DNA from: Neorhizobium huautlense
GTDB taxonomy: Bacteria > Pseudomonadota > Alphaproteobacteria > Rhizobiales > Rhizobiaceae
Reading direction: 5' to 3'
Length of the DNA stretch: 64,000 bases
Assembly (NCBI RefSeq): GCF_030811685.1
Contig: NZ_JAUSRF010000009.1
Location: 170,508-234,507, forward strand
The notes beneath the pieces are model-generated. The model was given only the letters and a program-made list of their open reading frames with translations. It had not been told where the DNA came from and did no database searches. The position numbers and the translations under genes are program-made. This document shows, piece after piece, positions 16,464 through 26,623 of the stretch (its first letter is position 1; each line of letters begins with the position of its first letter).

Positions 16464-17573
16464 ATGGGGCAGATACGGCCTTTGACGGCAGCCGACATTA
16501 CGTCGGTCGCCGGGCTTTTTCAGTATGCGTTCAAGCGTAAGGAGACGGCGGCCCCGGCGGCCCTCGTCGATTGTCTGCGCGCCGTCTATATCGACCACCC
16601 GCTTGCGCATGAAAGCCTGCCGCCGCTCGTTTACGAAGGACGTACCGGCATTTCCGGTTTTGTTGGGCGCCATCGCCTGCCGATGCGGATCGGCGACCGC
16701 CCTGTCAACGGCGCCCTGATCGGCACGATCATGTCCGACAGCCGCGCCGGCGAAGCCATGATCGGCCCGAAACTCCTGAAAGCCGCACTGGCCGGCAATC
16801 AGGATTTTTCCTTTACCGATACGGCCAGCGATATCTCGCTGGCGCTCGGCCAGCGGCTGGGCTGCACCGGCCTGCCGAACCACAGCCTCTCTTTCATCCG
16901 CATCATACGGCCGGCGCAATGGTTGGCGGGCGAGGCTTCGCGGCGTTTTCGCCCGCTCGGCCTTTTGCGCCCATTCGCCGCGATAACCGATGAAATGCTG
17001 CGCGCCCGCATGAAACCGAACCGGCCGCGCTGGCTGGCCTATGCCAGAAAGAAACCCGGCAAGGCCGCGATCATCCGGGACATCGATGCCGGCACGTTCG
17101 CCGAACTGATGACCGAACTTTCCACCCGCTTCACGCTTCGCCCGCGCTGGAGCAGCACCGAGCTTGCGATCCTTGCCGGACAGGCCCTGCACAAGCAGGA
17201 CTTTGGGCCGGGTTTCATGGCTTCGGTCAGCGATCACCGTGGCCAGCCGGTCGGCTGTTTCCTCTACCACCTGAGCAAGGGATCTTCGGCGCGGGTATTG
17301 CAGATGATGGCGGCACCGGGCAGCGAAGGCGCGGTGATCGACGCGCTGATCGGCCATGCGGCCGACAATGGCGCCACCGCCGTAACCGGTCGCACAAAGC
17401 CCTATCTGATGGAAGCCATGCTGGGGCGGCGCATCGGTTTTACCAATAGCGTTTCCAGCATGATCAACACCCGCGACCCGGATATTCTTGCAGCAATCAC
17501 CCGCGGCGACGTGATGCTGAATGGATTGGTGGGTGAACAGTGGAGCCCGATGATCGGCAACCGGTTCGATTGA
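16464..17573 (+). CDS. GNAT-fold acetyltransferase-like protein
   Basis: A 369-residue protein with an N-terminal GNAT-like start (IRPLTAADITSVAGLFQYAF, then GFVGRHRLPMRIGDRPVNGALIGTIM) and a later region resembling a second GNAT-like half (GQPVGCFLYHLSKGSSARVLQMMAAPGS). A two-domain architecture is likely. I know of no specific substrate. ATG 16464, preceded by TTTGGGGTC, gives the proper N terminus; the frame is open further upstream. It follows xseB by 164 bases and a repeat cluster follows its stop. Confidence 0.65.
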   Translation: MGQIRPLTAADITSVAGLFQYAFKRKETAAPAALVDCLRAVYIDHPLAHESLPPLVYEGRTGISGFVGRHRLPMRIGDRPVNGALIGTIMSDSRAGEAMIGPKLLKAALAGNQDFSFTDTASDISLALGQRLGCTGLPNHSLSFIRIIRPAQWLAGEASRRFRPLGLLRPFAAITDEMLRARMKPNRPRWLAYARKKPGKAAIIRDIDAGTFAELMTELSTRFTLRPRWSSTELAILAGQALHKQDFGPGFMASVSDHRGQPVGCFLYHLSKGSSARVLQMMAAPGSEGAVIDALIGHAADNGATAVTGRTKPYLMEAMLGRRIGFTNSVSSMINTRDPDILAAITRGDVMLNGLVGEQWSPMIGNRFD

Positions 17574-17674
17574 TGTGATGCGTGCCGTTTCGCGGAACAG
17601 TGTGTTCCGCGTGGGGCGACTGTTTTGTGGGCGCGAACCGCACTATGTTTTCTCGCGCGATCGTGTCTGGAAGC

Positions 17675-17810
17675 AAGTCCCCCTCTGGCCTGCCGGCCAT
17701 CTCCCCCACAAGGGGGGAGAAAACCAGTGGCAAACACCTGCCTCGATTGAGGCACGGCGGATCGGCTGGGTTAAGCCCCTCCCCCTTGTGGGGAGGGGTT
17801 TGGGGCGGGG
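17675..17810. repeat. RIME-like repeat, copy A
   Basis: A two-part palindromic element: a left part with CTCCCCCACAAGGGGGGAG and a right part with CCCTCCCCCTTGTGGGGAGG, joined by a variable spacer. The left 48 bases and the right 36 or so are the same as in the copy at 26624-26748, and both lie in the same orientation. It fills most of the gap ahead of the pirin gene. Confidence 0.8.
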
Positions 17811-17863
17811 TCTTATTTTCCAGGAAGACTTTCCGCCAAATCACCAGATGGAGACCGGCCCAC

Positions 17864-18781
17864 ATGTCCTTTTTCCCCGGCACCGACCCCGCCCCCGGCG
17901 ATGCGTTTGCCTGTGATGCGATCGAAAACCTGATCATTCCGCGCTCCAGCGATATCGGCGGGTTTTCCGTACGGCGTGCCTTGCCGACACGGCAGCGTCG
18001 TCTCGTCGGGCCTTTCATCTTTTTCGACCGCATGGGACCGGCAGTGCTGCGGGCCGATGAAGCGCTCGACGTCAAACCGCATCCGCATATCGGCCTGTCC
18101 ACCGTCACCTACCTGTTCGATGGCGAAATCAAACACCGCGACAGTCTCGGCACCGAACTGGTCATCAAGCCGGGCGACATCAACCTGATGACGGCGGGGC
18201 GCGGCATAGTGCATTCCGAACGCACACCGGAAAACCTGCGCGGGCATCCGCTGGCCATGTCCGGTCTGCAGACATGGCTGGCCCTGCCGGATGACAAGGA
18301 GGAGATCGATCCCGTCTTCGCCCATACGGCGCGGGAAGCGATGCCGGTCATCGACTGGCAGGGTGCCTCCGGCCGGGTGGTGATCGGCGCGCTGGACGGG
18401 ATTTCTTCCCCCGTCTCCACCTTCACCGATACGCTTTACGTTGATCTCGCTCTGGAGTCGGGCAAGAAATTCCCCTTCTCAGCCGCGCATGAGGAACGGG
18501 CGATCTACATTCTTTCCGGCGAACTGATCATTTCCGGCGACCGTTTTGCCGCCGACCAGTTGCTGGCTTTTCGCGCCGGTGACGAGATCACGCTCGAAGC
18601 GGGCACGATGGGCTGTCACATCATGCTGTTCGGTGGTGCGGCCATGACCTCGCGCCGCTACGTCTGGTGGAATTTCGTTTCCTCCTCCAAGGAGCGCATC
18701 GAGCAGGCCAAGGAAGAGTGGCGCACCGGCCGTTTCGACATCGTGCCGGGGGATGAGGAAGAGTTTGTGCCTTTGCCCTGA
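17864..18781 (+). CDS. Pirin family protein
   Basis: A 305-residue bicupin protein. The N-terminal cupin shows GPFIFFDRMGP and the metal-binding residues in VKPHPHIGLSTVTYLFDGEIKHRDSLG, then INLMTAGRGIVHSERTP, which is the pirin signature; the C-terminal cupin has AIYILSGELII. Pirins bind iron and some act as quercetinases or transcription cofactors; the role here is not known. ATG 17864 starts at the first family residue; the longer open frame reads through the repeat element and is rejected. Confidence 0.9.
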   Translation: MSFFPGTDPAPGDAFACDAIENLIIPRSSDIGGFSVRRALPTRQRRLVGPFIFFDRMGPAVLRADEALDVKPHPHIGLSTVTYLFDGEIKHRDSLGTELVIKPGDINLMTAGRGIVHSERTPENLRGHPLAMSGLQTWLALPDDKEEIDPVFAHTAREAMPVIDWQGASGRVVIGALDGISSPVSTFTDTLYVDLALESGKKFPFSAAHEERAIYILSGELIISGDRFAADQLLAFRAGDEITLEAGTMGCHIMLFGGAAMTSRRYVWWNFVSSSKERIEQAKEEWRTGRFDIVPGDEEEFVPLP

Positions 18782-18890
18782 GCGCGAATTCCGATAGAAG
18801 CTGACGCAATCGACTTGAAAAAGACGGTTTCCAGCGCATCTTTGCTGGATTGCACATTCGACAGCAGCGTTCCAGAAAAGGCCGGATTCC

Positions 18891-20810
18891 TTGACAGCAA
18901 AACCAGAGACACCCTTGCTCGACAAGATCAATCTGCCGGCCGACCTGCGCAATGTCGAGGATCGCGACCTGCCGCAGGTTGCGCGCGAAGTGCGCGACGA
19001 GATGATCGATGCCGTGTCGAAGACGGGTGGCCATCTGGGCGCGGGTCTCGGTGTCGTGGAACTGACGATTGCCATTCACAAGGTTTTCAACACGCCTGAC
19101 GACCGCCTGATTTTTGACGTCGGCCACCAGTGTTACCCGCACAAGATCCTGACCGGCCGCCGCGACCGCATCCGCACGCTGCGCCAGGAAGACGGGCTTT
19201 CCGGCTTCACCCGCCGTGCCGAAAGCGAATACGACCCCTTTGGCGCCGCCCATTCCTCCACCTCGATTTCCGCCGGTCTCGGCATGGCGGTCGGTGCGCA
19301 GCTTTCCGGCCAGAAGCGCAATGTCATCTCGATCATCGGCGACGGCTCGATGTCGGCCGGCATGGCCTATGAAGCGCTCAACAATGCCGGCGCGCTCGAT
19401 GCCCGCCTGATCGTCATATTGAACGACAACGACATGTCGATTGCGCCGCCGACCGGCGCGATGAGCGCCTATCTGGCGCGCCTTGCCTCCGGCCGCACCT
19501 ATATGGGCATGCGCGAAGTGGGCAAGAAGCTCACCGGCTATCTCGGCAAATCCATCGACCGGGCGATTACCCGCGCGGTGGAACATGCGCGCGGTTACGT
19601 GACCGGCGGCACCATGTTCGAGGAAATGGGTTTTTACCATATCGGCCCGATCGACGGCCATTCGTTCGATCATCTTCTGCCGGTGTTGCGCAATGTGCGC
19701 GATCATGCGCAGGGCCCGGTTCTGATCCATGTGGTGACGCAGAAGGGCAAGGGTTATCCGCCCGCCGAAGCCGCCGCCGACAAATATCATGGCGTCAACA
19801 AGTTCGACGTCATCACCGGCGCGCAAGCCAAGGCCAAGCCGAACGCGCCGAGCTATACGAGCGTCTTCGGTGAAGCGCTGGTGCAGGAAGCCGGTTTCGA
19901 CGAAAAGATCGTCGGCATCACCGCCGCCATGCCGGATGGCACGGGGCTGGGCAAACTGCTGGAAGCTTTTCCGACCCGCACATTCGATGTCGGCATTGCC
20001 GAACAGCATGCCGTGACCTTTGCCGCAGGTCTGGCCACAGAAGGTTTCAAGCCCTTCTGCGCCATCTATTCGACCTTCCTGCAGCGCGGTTACGACCAGG
20101 TCGTGCATGACGTCGCGATCCAGGGGCTGCCGGTACGTTTCCCGATCGACCGCGCCGGGTTCGTCGGCGCCGATGGCCCGACCCATGCCGGTTCGTTCGA
20201 CACGACTTTCCTCGCCACCCTGCCGGGCATGGTGGTGATGGCCGCTTCCGACGAGGCGGAGCTGAAACACATGGTGCGCACGGCCGCCGCCTATGACGAC
20301 GGCCCGATTTCCTTCCGTTACCCGCGCGGCGAAGGCGTGGGCGTGGAAATGCCGGCACGCGGCGAGATTTTGCAGATCGGCAAGGGCCGCATCGTCAGGC
20401 AAGGCTCCAAGGTCGCCCTCCTCTCGTTCGGTACGCGTCTGAAGGACTGTCTGCTGGCAGCGGAAGATCTCGACGCCGCCGGCCTCTCCACCACCGTCGC
20501 CGATGCACGTTTCGCCAAACCGCTGGACCACGACCTGATCCGCCAACTGGCCCGCCACCACGAGGTGCTGATCACCATCGAGGAAGGCGCCGTGGGCGGC
20601 TTCGGCAGCCATGTGCTGCAGTTCCTGAGCGGCGAAGGCCTGCTCGATAACGGGCTAAAGATCCGCTCGCTGGTCCTGCCGGATATCTGGATGGAACAGG
20701 CAAGCCCGGATGCGATGTATGCCAAGGCGGGTCTGGATCGTGCGGGGATTGTGGGGACGGTGTTTCGGGCGCTGGGGAAGCCGGTTGTGGGGGTTGGCGC
20801 TGCGGGGTGA
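18891..20810 (+). CDS. dxs: 1-deoxy-D-xylulose-5-phosphate synthase
   Basis: A 639-residue thiamine-diphosphate enzyme joining pyruvate and glyceraldehyde 3-phosphate, the first step of the MEP isoprenoid pathway, which also feeds ThDP and PLP synthesis. The ThDP-binding [18 protein letters not shown] motif, [14 protein letters not shown] and [16 protein letters not shown] at the start, and the transketolase-like [16 protein letters not shown] and [18 protein letters not shown] blocks are intact. The start is TTG 18891, the only start near the family N terminus. The downstream neighbour order (chemoreceptor and tlyA close by) is partly rhizobial, with extra genes in between. Confidence 0.96.
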   Translation: MTAKPETPLLDKINLPADLRNVEDRDLPQVAREVRDEMIDAVSKTGGHLGAGLGVVELTIAIHKVFNTPDDRLIFDVGHQCYPHKILTGRRDRIRTLRQEDGLSGFTRRAESEYDPFGAAHSSTSISAGLGMAVGAQLSGQKRNVISIIGDGSMSAGMAYEALNNAGALDARLIVILNDNDMSIAPPTGAMSAYLARLASGRTYMGMREVGKKLTGYLGKSIDRAITRAVEHARGYVTGGTMFEEMGFYHIGPIDGHSFDHLLPVLRNVRDHAQGPVLIHVVTQKGKGYPPAEAAADKYHGVNKFDVITGAQAKAKPNAPSYTSVFGEALVQEAGFDEKIVGITAAMPDGTGLGKLLEAFPTRTFDVGIAEQHAVTFAAGLATEGFKPFCAIYSTFLQRGYDQVVHDVAIQGLPVRFPIDRAGFVGADGPTHAGSFDTTFLATLPGMVVMAASDEAELKHMVRTAAAYDDGPISFRYPRGEGVGVEMPARGEILQIGKGRIVRQGSKVALLSFGTRLKDCLLAAEDLDAAGLSTTVADARFAKPLDHDLIRQLARHHEVLITIEEGAVGGFGSHVLQFLSGEGLLDNGLKIRSLVLPDIWMEQASPDAMYAKAGLDRAGIVGTVFRALGKPVVGVGAAG

Positions 20811-20888
20811 GGGATTGATCAGCGTTTTTCGCTGCAGGCACATGCCATCCGCTCATCCCCTCGAAAGCTGACGGATATCAAGGGTTCA

Positions 20889-21437
20889 ATGGCTGAACAG
20901 GAACGCGACTGGGAAGATTATCTTGCTGATCCGATCCTGAACGGGCGCGTTTTATCCGACCATGCACTTGTGTTCCGCTACGAAGCTTGCGCCCGTTACC
21001 TCCGGGAAAACGGCGAGCTGGATCTTTACGCGCGCAATCGTGGAAACTTTCTCGATTACAAACCGTTTCGGTTCGGTCAGCTGTACCGATGTATTCGCGA
21101 TTTTCAGGCCAATGATCTGGACCGGATCAGCAGGGATTTCTGCAAGGCCCGCGCGGGTGAGACGATGTGGTTCACCGGCTGGTCATCACACGCGTATGAC
21201 GGCCTTGTCGCCTTGTTCTTTTGCGATCTCAACACCGCCAAGGAGTTCGTTTTCACCGATTGTCGCCCGGAAATCGACGGACGCATCAACCGCGCCTTCA
21301 AGGACGCGCCTGCGGACTATTTTGAAGAGATGGCAGACATGAGTGAATATAGCGCAGTTCTGATGGATTTGCGCGCGGAGCTTATGCGAAGACATGAGCT
21401 TGCCGCTTCCGAGCGAGTTCATGGGCTACCGGATTAG
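20889..21437 (+). CDS. Hypothetical protein between dxs and the chemoreceptor
   Basis: A 182-residue soluble protein rich in aromatic and charged residues, with no signal peptide or membrane segment. Recognisable stretches are RDWEDYLADPILNGR, FRYEACARYLRENGELDLYARNRGNFLDYKPF and WFTGWSSHAYDGLVALFFCD. I do not recognise the family. Base use is somewhat less GC-biased than in dxs, hinting at an inserted gene. The start at 20889 follows a weak AAGGG-type ribosome site. Confidence 0.55.
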   Translation: MAEQERDWEDYLADPILNGRVLSDHALVFRYEACARYLRENGELDLYARNRGNFLDYKPFRFGQLYRCIRDFQANDLDRISRDFCKARAGETMWFTGWSSHAYDGLVALFFCDLNTAKEFVFTDCRPEIDGRINRAFKDAPADYFEEMADMSEYSAVLMDLRAELMRRHELAASERVHGLPD

Positions 21438-21486
21438 GCAGGTCTTAAACATTCTCGGTAGCTTGTCATACCCCGCCCCCCAAAAC

Positions 21487-21515
21487 AAAAAAAGGCGGAA
21501 CCCACCGGCTCCGCC
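21487..21515 (-). terminator. Rho-independent terminator of the chemoreceptor gene
   Basis: On the minus strand the hairpin GGCGGA-(10)-TCCGCC (21494-21515) is followed by seven T residues (21487-21493). It lies 29 bases beyond the stop of the chemoreceptor gene. Confidence 0.8.
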
Positions 21516-21543
21516 CTCTTATCACTTCATCAACCCAAAAACC

Positions 21544-23529
21544 TCAAAACTCTTCCCAATTGTCCTTCGAAGCCGAAGGTGCCGGTTCGAACGCTCTTGC
21601 CAGCTGGTTATGCAGCGCCATGGCCGGTGAACGGCGGGGCTTTTCCTCGGCTGCCATGCGAATGCTCGGCGCCTTTACCGGGCGGCTCACCGGCGCGAAT
21701 TGCGGCGCCGCGGCCGTCGGGGTCGGCGGGATGATGAAGCCCGAGCGGCTGCCGACAAAATTGCGGTCGCTGCCGAGATTGAACTGCTTCAAGAGCTCGT
21801 TCAGCGTGTTGGCTTCGCTGGCCAGCGTGTGGCTGGTCTTGGTCTGCTGGTCCACCATGGCGGCGTTCTGCTGGGTGTTGCGGTCCATCGTGCCCACCGC
21901 ATTGTTGATTTCCTGAAGCCCGGTCGATTGTTCGCGGGTGGACACCACGATGGCGCGGATGTGTTCGTTGATCTCGCGCACTTCCTCCACGATCGCCTGC
22001 AACGCCTTGCCGGTTTCGCCCACCAGCGCCACGCCGGCATCCACCTGATTTGTCGAGGTGGTGATCAGCGTCTTGATATCCTTGGCCGCATTGGCGGAAC
22101 GCTGCGCCAGTTCGCGCACTTCCTGCGCCACGACGGCAAAACCCTTGCCGGCTTCACCGGCGCGCGCCGCCTCGACACCGGCGTTCAGCGCCAGAAGGTT
22201 GGTCTGGAAGGCGATGTCGTCGATGACATCGATGATCTTGGTGATCTCGTGGCTGGAATGCGAAATGCCTTCCATGGCGGAAACGGCGCGGCGCACCACC
22301 TCGCCGGATTTTTCAGCGCCGACGCGGGTGCGCTCGACACGCTGGCCGACATCTTCGGCGCGGGCGGCAGCATCCTTGACCGTGGTCGTGACTTCCTCGA
22401 CGGCAGCGGCGGTCTGTTCGACGGCGGCGGCCTGCTGTTCGGTGCGTTTTGCCAGATCGTCGGTGGCCGAACGGATCTCGTCGGCATTGGTGTGGATGGC
22501 CGAGGCATTGTCGCCGACCAGCGTCAGCGTTGTCTGCAGCGTGCCGACGGCGCTGTTGAAATCGGTGCGCAAGCGGTCGAGACGGCCGACGAATGTTTCG
22601 TTGATGCGATAGGCGACATCACCCTCGGCCAGCTTGGACAGGCCGGTGGCCAGCCCATCGATGGCGAATTCCACGTCGGCGGCATCATGCGCCTTCTGCT
22701 CGTCATTCGCACGACGATCGCTTTCGGCGCGGGCGCGGGAAATATCGTTTTCGCGCTCCAGGCGCTGCTTTTCGATGGCCGCATCCTTGAACACGGCAAC
22801 GGCCTGCGCCATGCGGCCCACTTCGTCGCCGCGGTCGAGCGCCGGCACTTCGATATCGTTGTTGCCGCCGGCAAGCGCCGTCATGGTGCGGGTCATCCCC
22901 ACAATAGGATTGACGATGGCGTTGCACAGCGCCCAGATCAGGCCGAGCGCCAGCACGCCGGCAATGCCGCCGGCAATCACGAGCGTCCAGAGAATGTTGG
23001 TGCTGGCGGCGTGCTGCGCGGCCGTCAGGCTGGCGGACAGCGTCAACGCCTGCTGTTTCAGCGCAGTGGCCGCCGTGCGGAACGTTTCGAGGGACTGTTC
23101 GCCTTCGCCGCGCGCCACCTGCCGGCCGGCCTTGACGGCGGCAAGCTGCGGATCGATGAGCTGCGTATTGACGGCCTTTGCGGCGGCATCGACGCTGTCG
23201 ATGGAAGCGAGAAGATCGGCGCGCCCAGTGGCGGCTGCCCGGGTCTCCTCAAGCGCCTTGACCATTTTCGCGCGGCTGGACAAGGCGGAGGCGGCCGAGG
23301 CTTCAGCGCCGCCGAGCAGATAATCGCGCTGATACACAACCTGTTCGAGCATTGCCTCCACGGCATTGTCGACACCCACGACGATCGCCTGCGCCGACAC
23401 CTGTTCGTCCGCTGCCGCGTTCGACTTCAGCACCTGCCAGTAAACCCCTGCCGTGGCAAAGAAACAGGCGGACATGACCGCCATGAAGGTAACGATGATC
23501 TTCTTGCTGATGGAAAGGTTTTTCAACAT
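21544..23529 (-). CDS. Methyl-accepting chemotaxis protein with C-terminal NWEEF tail
   Basis: A 661-residue chemoreceptor: first membrane helix about 10-32, a helical periplasmic ligand-binding bundle (30-190, four-helix or CHASE3-like), a second helix about 190-212 ([20 protein letters not shown]), a HAMP domain, a linker with a second HAMP-like part, and a signalling domain with the hairpin tip around [21 protein letters not shown]. The last five residues are NWEEF, close to the NWETF pentapeptide that tethers CheR and CheB in E. coli receptors. ATG 23529 starts directly at the first helix. Ligand unknown. Confidence 0.93.
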   Translation of the reverse strand: MLKNLSISKKIIVTFMAVMSACFFATAGVYWQVLKSNAAADEQVSAQAIVVGVDNAVEAMLEQVVYQRDYLLGGAEASAASALSSRAKMVKALEETRAAATGRADLLASIDSVDAAAKAVNTQLIDPQLAAVKAGRQVARGEGEQSLETFRTAATALKQQALTLSASLTAAQHAASTNILWTLVIAGGIAGVLALGLIWALCNAIVNPIVGMTRTMTALAGGNNDIEVPALDRGDEVGRMAQAVAVFKDAAIEKQRLERENDISRARAESDRRANDEQKAHDAADVEFAIDGLATGLSKLAEGDVAYRINETFVGRLDRLRTDFNSAVGTLQTTLTLVGDNASAIHTNADEIRSATDDLAKRTEQQAAAVEQTAAAVEEVTTTVKDAAARAEDVGQRVERTRVGAEKSGEVVRRAVSAMEGISHSSHEITKIIDVIDDIAFQTNLLALNAGVEAARAGEAGKGFAVVAQEVRELAQRSANAAKDIKTLITTSTNQVDAGVALVGETGKALQAIVEEVREINEHIRAIVVSTREQSTGLQEINNAVGTMDRNTQQNAAMVDQQTKTSHTLASEANTLNELLKQFNLGSDRNFVGSRSGFIIPPTPTAAAPQFAPVSRPVKAPSIRMAAEEKPRRSPAMALHNQLARAFEPAPSASKDNWEEF

Positions 23530-23640
23530 GGGGGTCGCGCTCGTGAAAACGGATACTTGATCGAATTGTGGCCTAAAGAGACAAAGCACCATGATCTTTA
23601 AGATTGCGTTTCCGTTTGGCAGATCGTCGCGCCTAAACAT

Positions 23641-23693
23641 TTGTCATGGACGCGTTGTCATGTATGGCTTGTGCAAATGTATGACTTGCGCAA
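23641..23693. repeat. Short repeats between the chemoreceptor gene and tlyA
   Basis: TTGTCATG occurs at 23641-23648 and 23655-23662, and two tandem 17-base units (ATGTATGGCTTGTGCAA and ATGTATGACTTGCGCAA, two differences) occupy 23660-23693. They lie between divergent genes, 29 bases before tlyA, so an operator role is possible. I do not know a regulator with this site. Confidence 0.45.
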
Positions 23694-23721
23694 ATGCGCG
23701 ACAAACGTCATTGACAGGCCC

Positions 23722-24564
23722 ATGTCCAAGATCACCGAACCCCAACGTCTCGACCAGCTTCTGGTCTCGCTCAACCTCGTGGCCAGCCGCGCGCGTGCGC
23801 GCGATGCGATCAGCCGTGGCACCGTCACCGTCAACGGCCGTGTCGTCACCAAGCCGAGCCTGACCTTCAAGCCCGACGTCTCCGTCACCATCGACGACCC
23901 CGCGCAGGATTACGTTTCTCGCGCGGCGCTCAAACTTGTCGCCGGCCTCGACCATTTCAAGCTCGATCCGACCGGCCATGAATGCCTCGATATCGGCGCC
24001 TCCACCGGCGGCTTTACCGAAGTGCTGGTCATGCGCGGCGCCGAGCACGTCACCTCGATCGATGTCGGCCACGGGCAGATGCACCAGCGCCTGATCGACG
24101 ACGAACGCGTTACCAATATCGAAGGCCTGAATGCCCGTTATCTCGAGCCGGACGATTACGAAGACCGGCCGATCACCTTCATCGTTTCGGACGTCTCCTT
24201 CATCTCGCTGAAGCTGGCGCTGGCCCCGGCGCTGGAACAGGCCGAACCGGGCGCGCTCTGCGTGCTGCTGGTCAAGCCGCAGTTCGAGGCGGGCCGCGAT
24301 GCGATCAGCAAGGCCGGCCTGCTGAAGGAGCCGGAAACGGCGCCGGCCGTGGCTGCCGAGCTGGAACGCTGGCTCGTGGAAGACATGGGCTGGACAAGCC
24401 TTGGCTTGATCCCCTCACCTATCGATGGCGGCGACGGCAACAAAGAGTTTCTGCTGGCCGGCAAAAAGCCGGAGGATGCAGAGCCTTACCAGCGCCGCGA
24501 AAAGGATGAAGACGGCGACGAAGACGATTTCGACGACGAAGACATGGATGGGGATGACGCATGA
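23722..24564 (+). CDS. tlyA: TlyA-type rRNA 2'-O-methyltransferase
   Basis: A 280-residue protein with an N-terminal S4 RNA-binding domain (RLDQLLVSLNLVASRARARDAI, TVTVNGRVVTKP) and an FtsJ-like methyltransferase domain (LDIGASTGGFTEVLVMRGA, then IVSDVSFISLKLALAPAL). Characterised TlyA methylates 16S and 23S rRNA and affects capreomycin sensitivity; some are labelled hemolysin A. The C terminus is very acidic (EDGDEDDFDDEDMDGDDA). ATG 23722 is used because the S4 domain begins there. It overlaps the next gene by 4 bases. Confidence 0.92.
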   Translation: MSKITEPQRLDQLLVSLNLVASRARARDAISRGTVTVNGRVVTKPSLTFKPDVSVTIDDPAQDYVSRAALKLVAGLDHFKLDPTGHECLDIGASTGGFTEVLVMRGAEHVTSIDVGHGQMHQRLIDDERVTNIEGLNARYLEPDDYEDRPITFIVSDVSFISLKLALAPALEQAEPGALCVLLVKPQFEAGRDAISKAGLLKEPETAPAVAAELERWLVEDMGWTSLGLIPSPIDGGDGNKEFLLAGKKPEDAEPYQRREKDEDGDEDDFDDEDMDGDDA

Positions 24565-25805
24565 GCACGGTCACCGTCACCATCAACCGCCTTGGCGCAC
24601 AGGGACACGGCATCGCCAATGGCGAGGATGGCCCGGTCTATGTGCCCTATGCGCTGCCGGGTGAAACGCTGGCGATTGCCCGCAATGGCGACCATGGCAC
24701 CGTCATGTCGACCGGCGCGCCCTCGCCGGATCGCATCGAGCCGGCCTGTCGCCATTTTGGGCCGGATAGCGATGCCTGTGGCGGCTGTTCGCTGCAGCAT
24801 CTCGCCGAAGTGCCTTACCTTGCCTTCAAGCGCCAGCTGGTGGTCGATGCGCTGAAATCCAAGGGTTTGACGCCCGAAGTGGCGGAGACCATTCCGGCAA
24901 AACCCGGCGAGCGTCGCCGCACGGTGTTTTCGGCCCGCAATACGGAAAAGGAATTTCTGCTCGGGTTCAACCGGGAAGAAACCCATCACATCGTCTCGAT
25001 CGTGGAATGTCCCATCGCCGCGCCCGGCATCGTGGCGCGGCTGGAAACGATCCGCACCATCGGCCGCGCGCTCGCCATCGGCGCAGATACGTTTCGGATT
25101 GCGGTGCTTGAGACCTTGTCGGGGCTGGATATCGCCGTCGAAGGTTTGAAGAAGCTGGAGGACAAGCAGCGTCGTTCGGCCATCGAAACCGTGCTGACGC
25201 TGAAGGGCATTGCCCGCGTGTCGGTCAATGGCGAAATCCTGGTCGAACCGCAGAAGCCGATCATCGAATTTTCCGGCGTGCGCGTTTCGCCGCCGCCGGG
25301 CGCTTTCGTGCAGGCCACCAAGAGCGCCGAAGAGGTGATGTCAGAGATCGTCGCCAAGCACGTCGGCAAGTCGAAAAAGGTGCTCGACCTGTTTGCCGGT
25401 GCCGGCACATTCACCTTCCGCATTGCCAAGACGACGAAGGTGCATGCGGTAGAAGGTGACGACAAGGCGATCAAGGCGCTGGATTTTGCCGCCCGCAATA
25501 CGCAGGGGCTGAAGCCGGTGACGGTGGAAAAACGCGACCTGTTCCGCCGCCCGATGATCCCGCTGGAACTGAAACACTACGATGCCGTCGTGTTCGACCC
25601 GCCGCGCGCCGGTGCGGAAGCGCAGGTGGCCGAACTGGTGCGCGCCAATGTGAAGACCATCGCCGCCGTCAGCTGCAATCCGCTGACGCTTGCGCGTGAT
25701 CTGCGCATGCTGGTCGATGCCGGTTACCGCATCAAGTCGGTCACGCCGATCGACCAGTTCCTGTGGTCGACGCATGTGGAAACGGTGGCGCTGCTGACGA
25801 AGTAA
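24561..25805 (+). CDS. 23S rRNA (uracil-5-)-methyltransferase, RumA/TrmA family
   Basis: A 414-residue RNA m5U methyltransferase with an N-terminal TRAM RNA-binding domain (VTVTINRLGAQGHGIA), a cluster-binding cysteine set in ACRHFGPDSDACGGCSLQH, and a methyltransferase fold (VLDLFAGAGTFTFRIA, VVFDPPRAGAEAQ) with the catalytic Cys in VSCNPLTLARD. Fits RlmD/RumA-type enzymes that modify 23S rRNA; whether the target is one or another uracil is unresolved. It overlaps tlyA by 4 bases, so the two RNA-modifying enzymes are probably co-expressed. Confidence 0.88.
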   Translation: MSTVTVTINRLGAQGHGIANGEDGPVYVPYALPGETLAIARNGDHGTVMSTGAPSPDRIEPACRHFGPDSDACGGCSLQHLAEVPYLAFKRQLVVDALKSKGLTPEVAETIPAKPGERRRTVFSARNTEKEFLLGFNREETHHIVSIVECPIAAPGIVARLETIRTIGRALAIGADTFRIAVLETLSGLDIAVEGLKKLEDKQRRSAIETVLTLKGIARVSVNGEILVEPQKPIIEFSGVRVSPPPGAFVQATKSAEEVMSEIVAKHVGKSKKVLDLFAGAGTFTFRIAKTTKVHAVEGDDKAIKALDFAARNTQGLKPVTVEKRDLFRRPMIPLELKHYDAVVFDPPRAGAEAQVAELVRANVKTIAAVSCNPLTLARDLRMLVDAGYRIKSVTPIDQFLWSTHVETVALLTK

Positions 25806-25826
25806 TTTTCGGCAGCACACCAAACA

Positions 25827-26582
25827 TCATCGTTTCATGAAAGCCTCGAACGCCGCGCGCGCTTCGGGGCTTTTCAGTTGCGCGGTGAAATGAACGAGTT
25901 CCTCGTCTATGCGGGCGAGCACCTCATCACGCGGGCCGCGCACCAGTTCCCGGGCGATCTTCAGCGCCTGCGGTGGTTTGGCAGCGAGAGAGGTGGCAAG
26001 TGCCAGGGTTTCGGCTTCCACCGCATCCGGCTCCACCACTTTCCACACCTGACCGGCAGCATGGGCGGCAGCTGCGGAAAATCCTTCACCGGCGACGAGC
26101 ATGGCGAAAGCACACTGATGGCCCATGATCTTTGGCGCCAGCAGGCTGGAAGCGGCTTCCGGCACAAGTGCCAGATCGACAAACGGGGTTTTGAACAGGC
26201 TGCGGCTGGAGGCGACCGTCATGTCGCAATGCATGTGCAGCGTCGTGCCGATGCCGATCGCCAGACCATCGACGCCTGACACCATCGGCTTTTCACAAAG
26301 CGCCAAAGCCTTGATGAAGATGGCGCCGGCCGGCGGCTCCTTTGAACCGGACATGGCGTAGCCGAGGAAATCGCCCATGTCGTTACCCGCGGAAAAGCAG
26401 CCTTCGGTGCCGAGAAAGGCAACTGCGCGGATGTTCGGGTCGCTGTTCGCTTCGGTCAGCGCCGCCGTCATCGTCTGATACATGGCAGACGTGATGGCGT
26501 TTTTCTTGTCCGGACGGTTGAAACGGATGACGAGGACGCCGGGTGAGGTTTGTGGGCGCTCGATCAGGATGTGGTCGGTCAT
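25827..26582 (-). CDS. Enoyl-CoA hydratase/isomerase family protein
   Basis: A 251-residue crotonase-fold protein. RPDKKNAITSAMYQTM, the oxyanion-hole segment GCFSAGNDMGDF, the VSGVDGLAIGIGTTLHMHCDMTVAS core and FVDLALVPEAASS match the family. Its position just downstream of the acyl-CoA dehydrogenase gene on the same strand suggests fatty acid or related acyl-CoA breakdown, though a repeat element lies between them. The exact substrate cannot be told; isomerase or racemase activity is also possible in this fold. ATG 26582 starts the family sequence. Confidence 0.85.
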   Translation of the reverse strand: MTDHILIERPQTSPGVLVIRFNRPDKKNAITSAMYQTMTAALTEANSDPNIRAVAFLGTEGCFSAGNDMGDFLGYAMSGSKEPPAGAIFIKALALCEKPMVSGVDGLAIGIGTTLHMHCDMTVASSRSLFKTPFVDLALVPEAASSLLAPKIMGHQCAFAMLVAGEGFSAAAAHAAGQVWKVVEPDAVEAETLALATSLAAKPPQALKIARELVRGPRDEVLARIDEELVHFTAQLKSPEARAAFEAFMKR

Positions 26583-26623
26583 GGGTGGGGCCTCCTCCGG
26601 GGTGGTGATGTGGATGGGAGACA

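Noticed and set aside
21700..23601. 633-codon frame opposite the NWEEF chemoreceptor, and a similar one opposite the second chemoreceptor
   Set aside because: Low-complexity GAGGSI-type translations typical of the complement of chemoreceptor genes.
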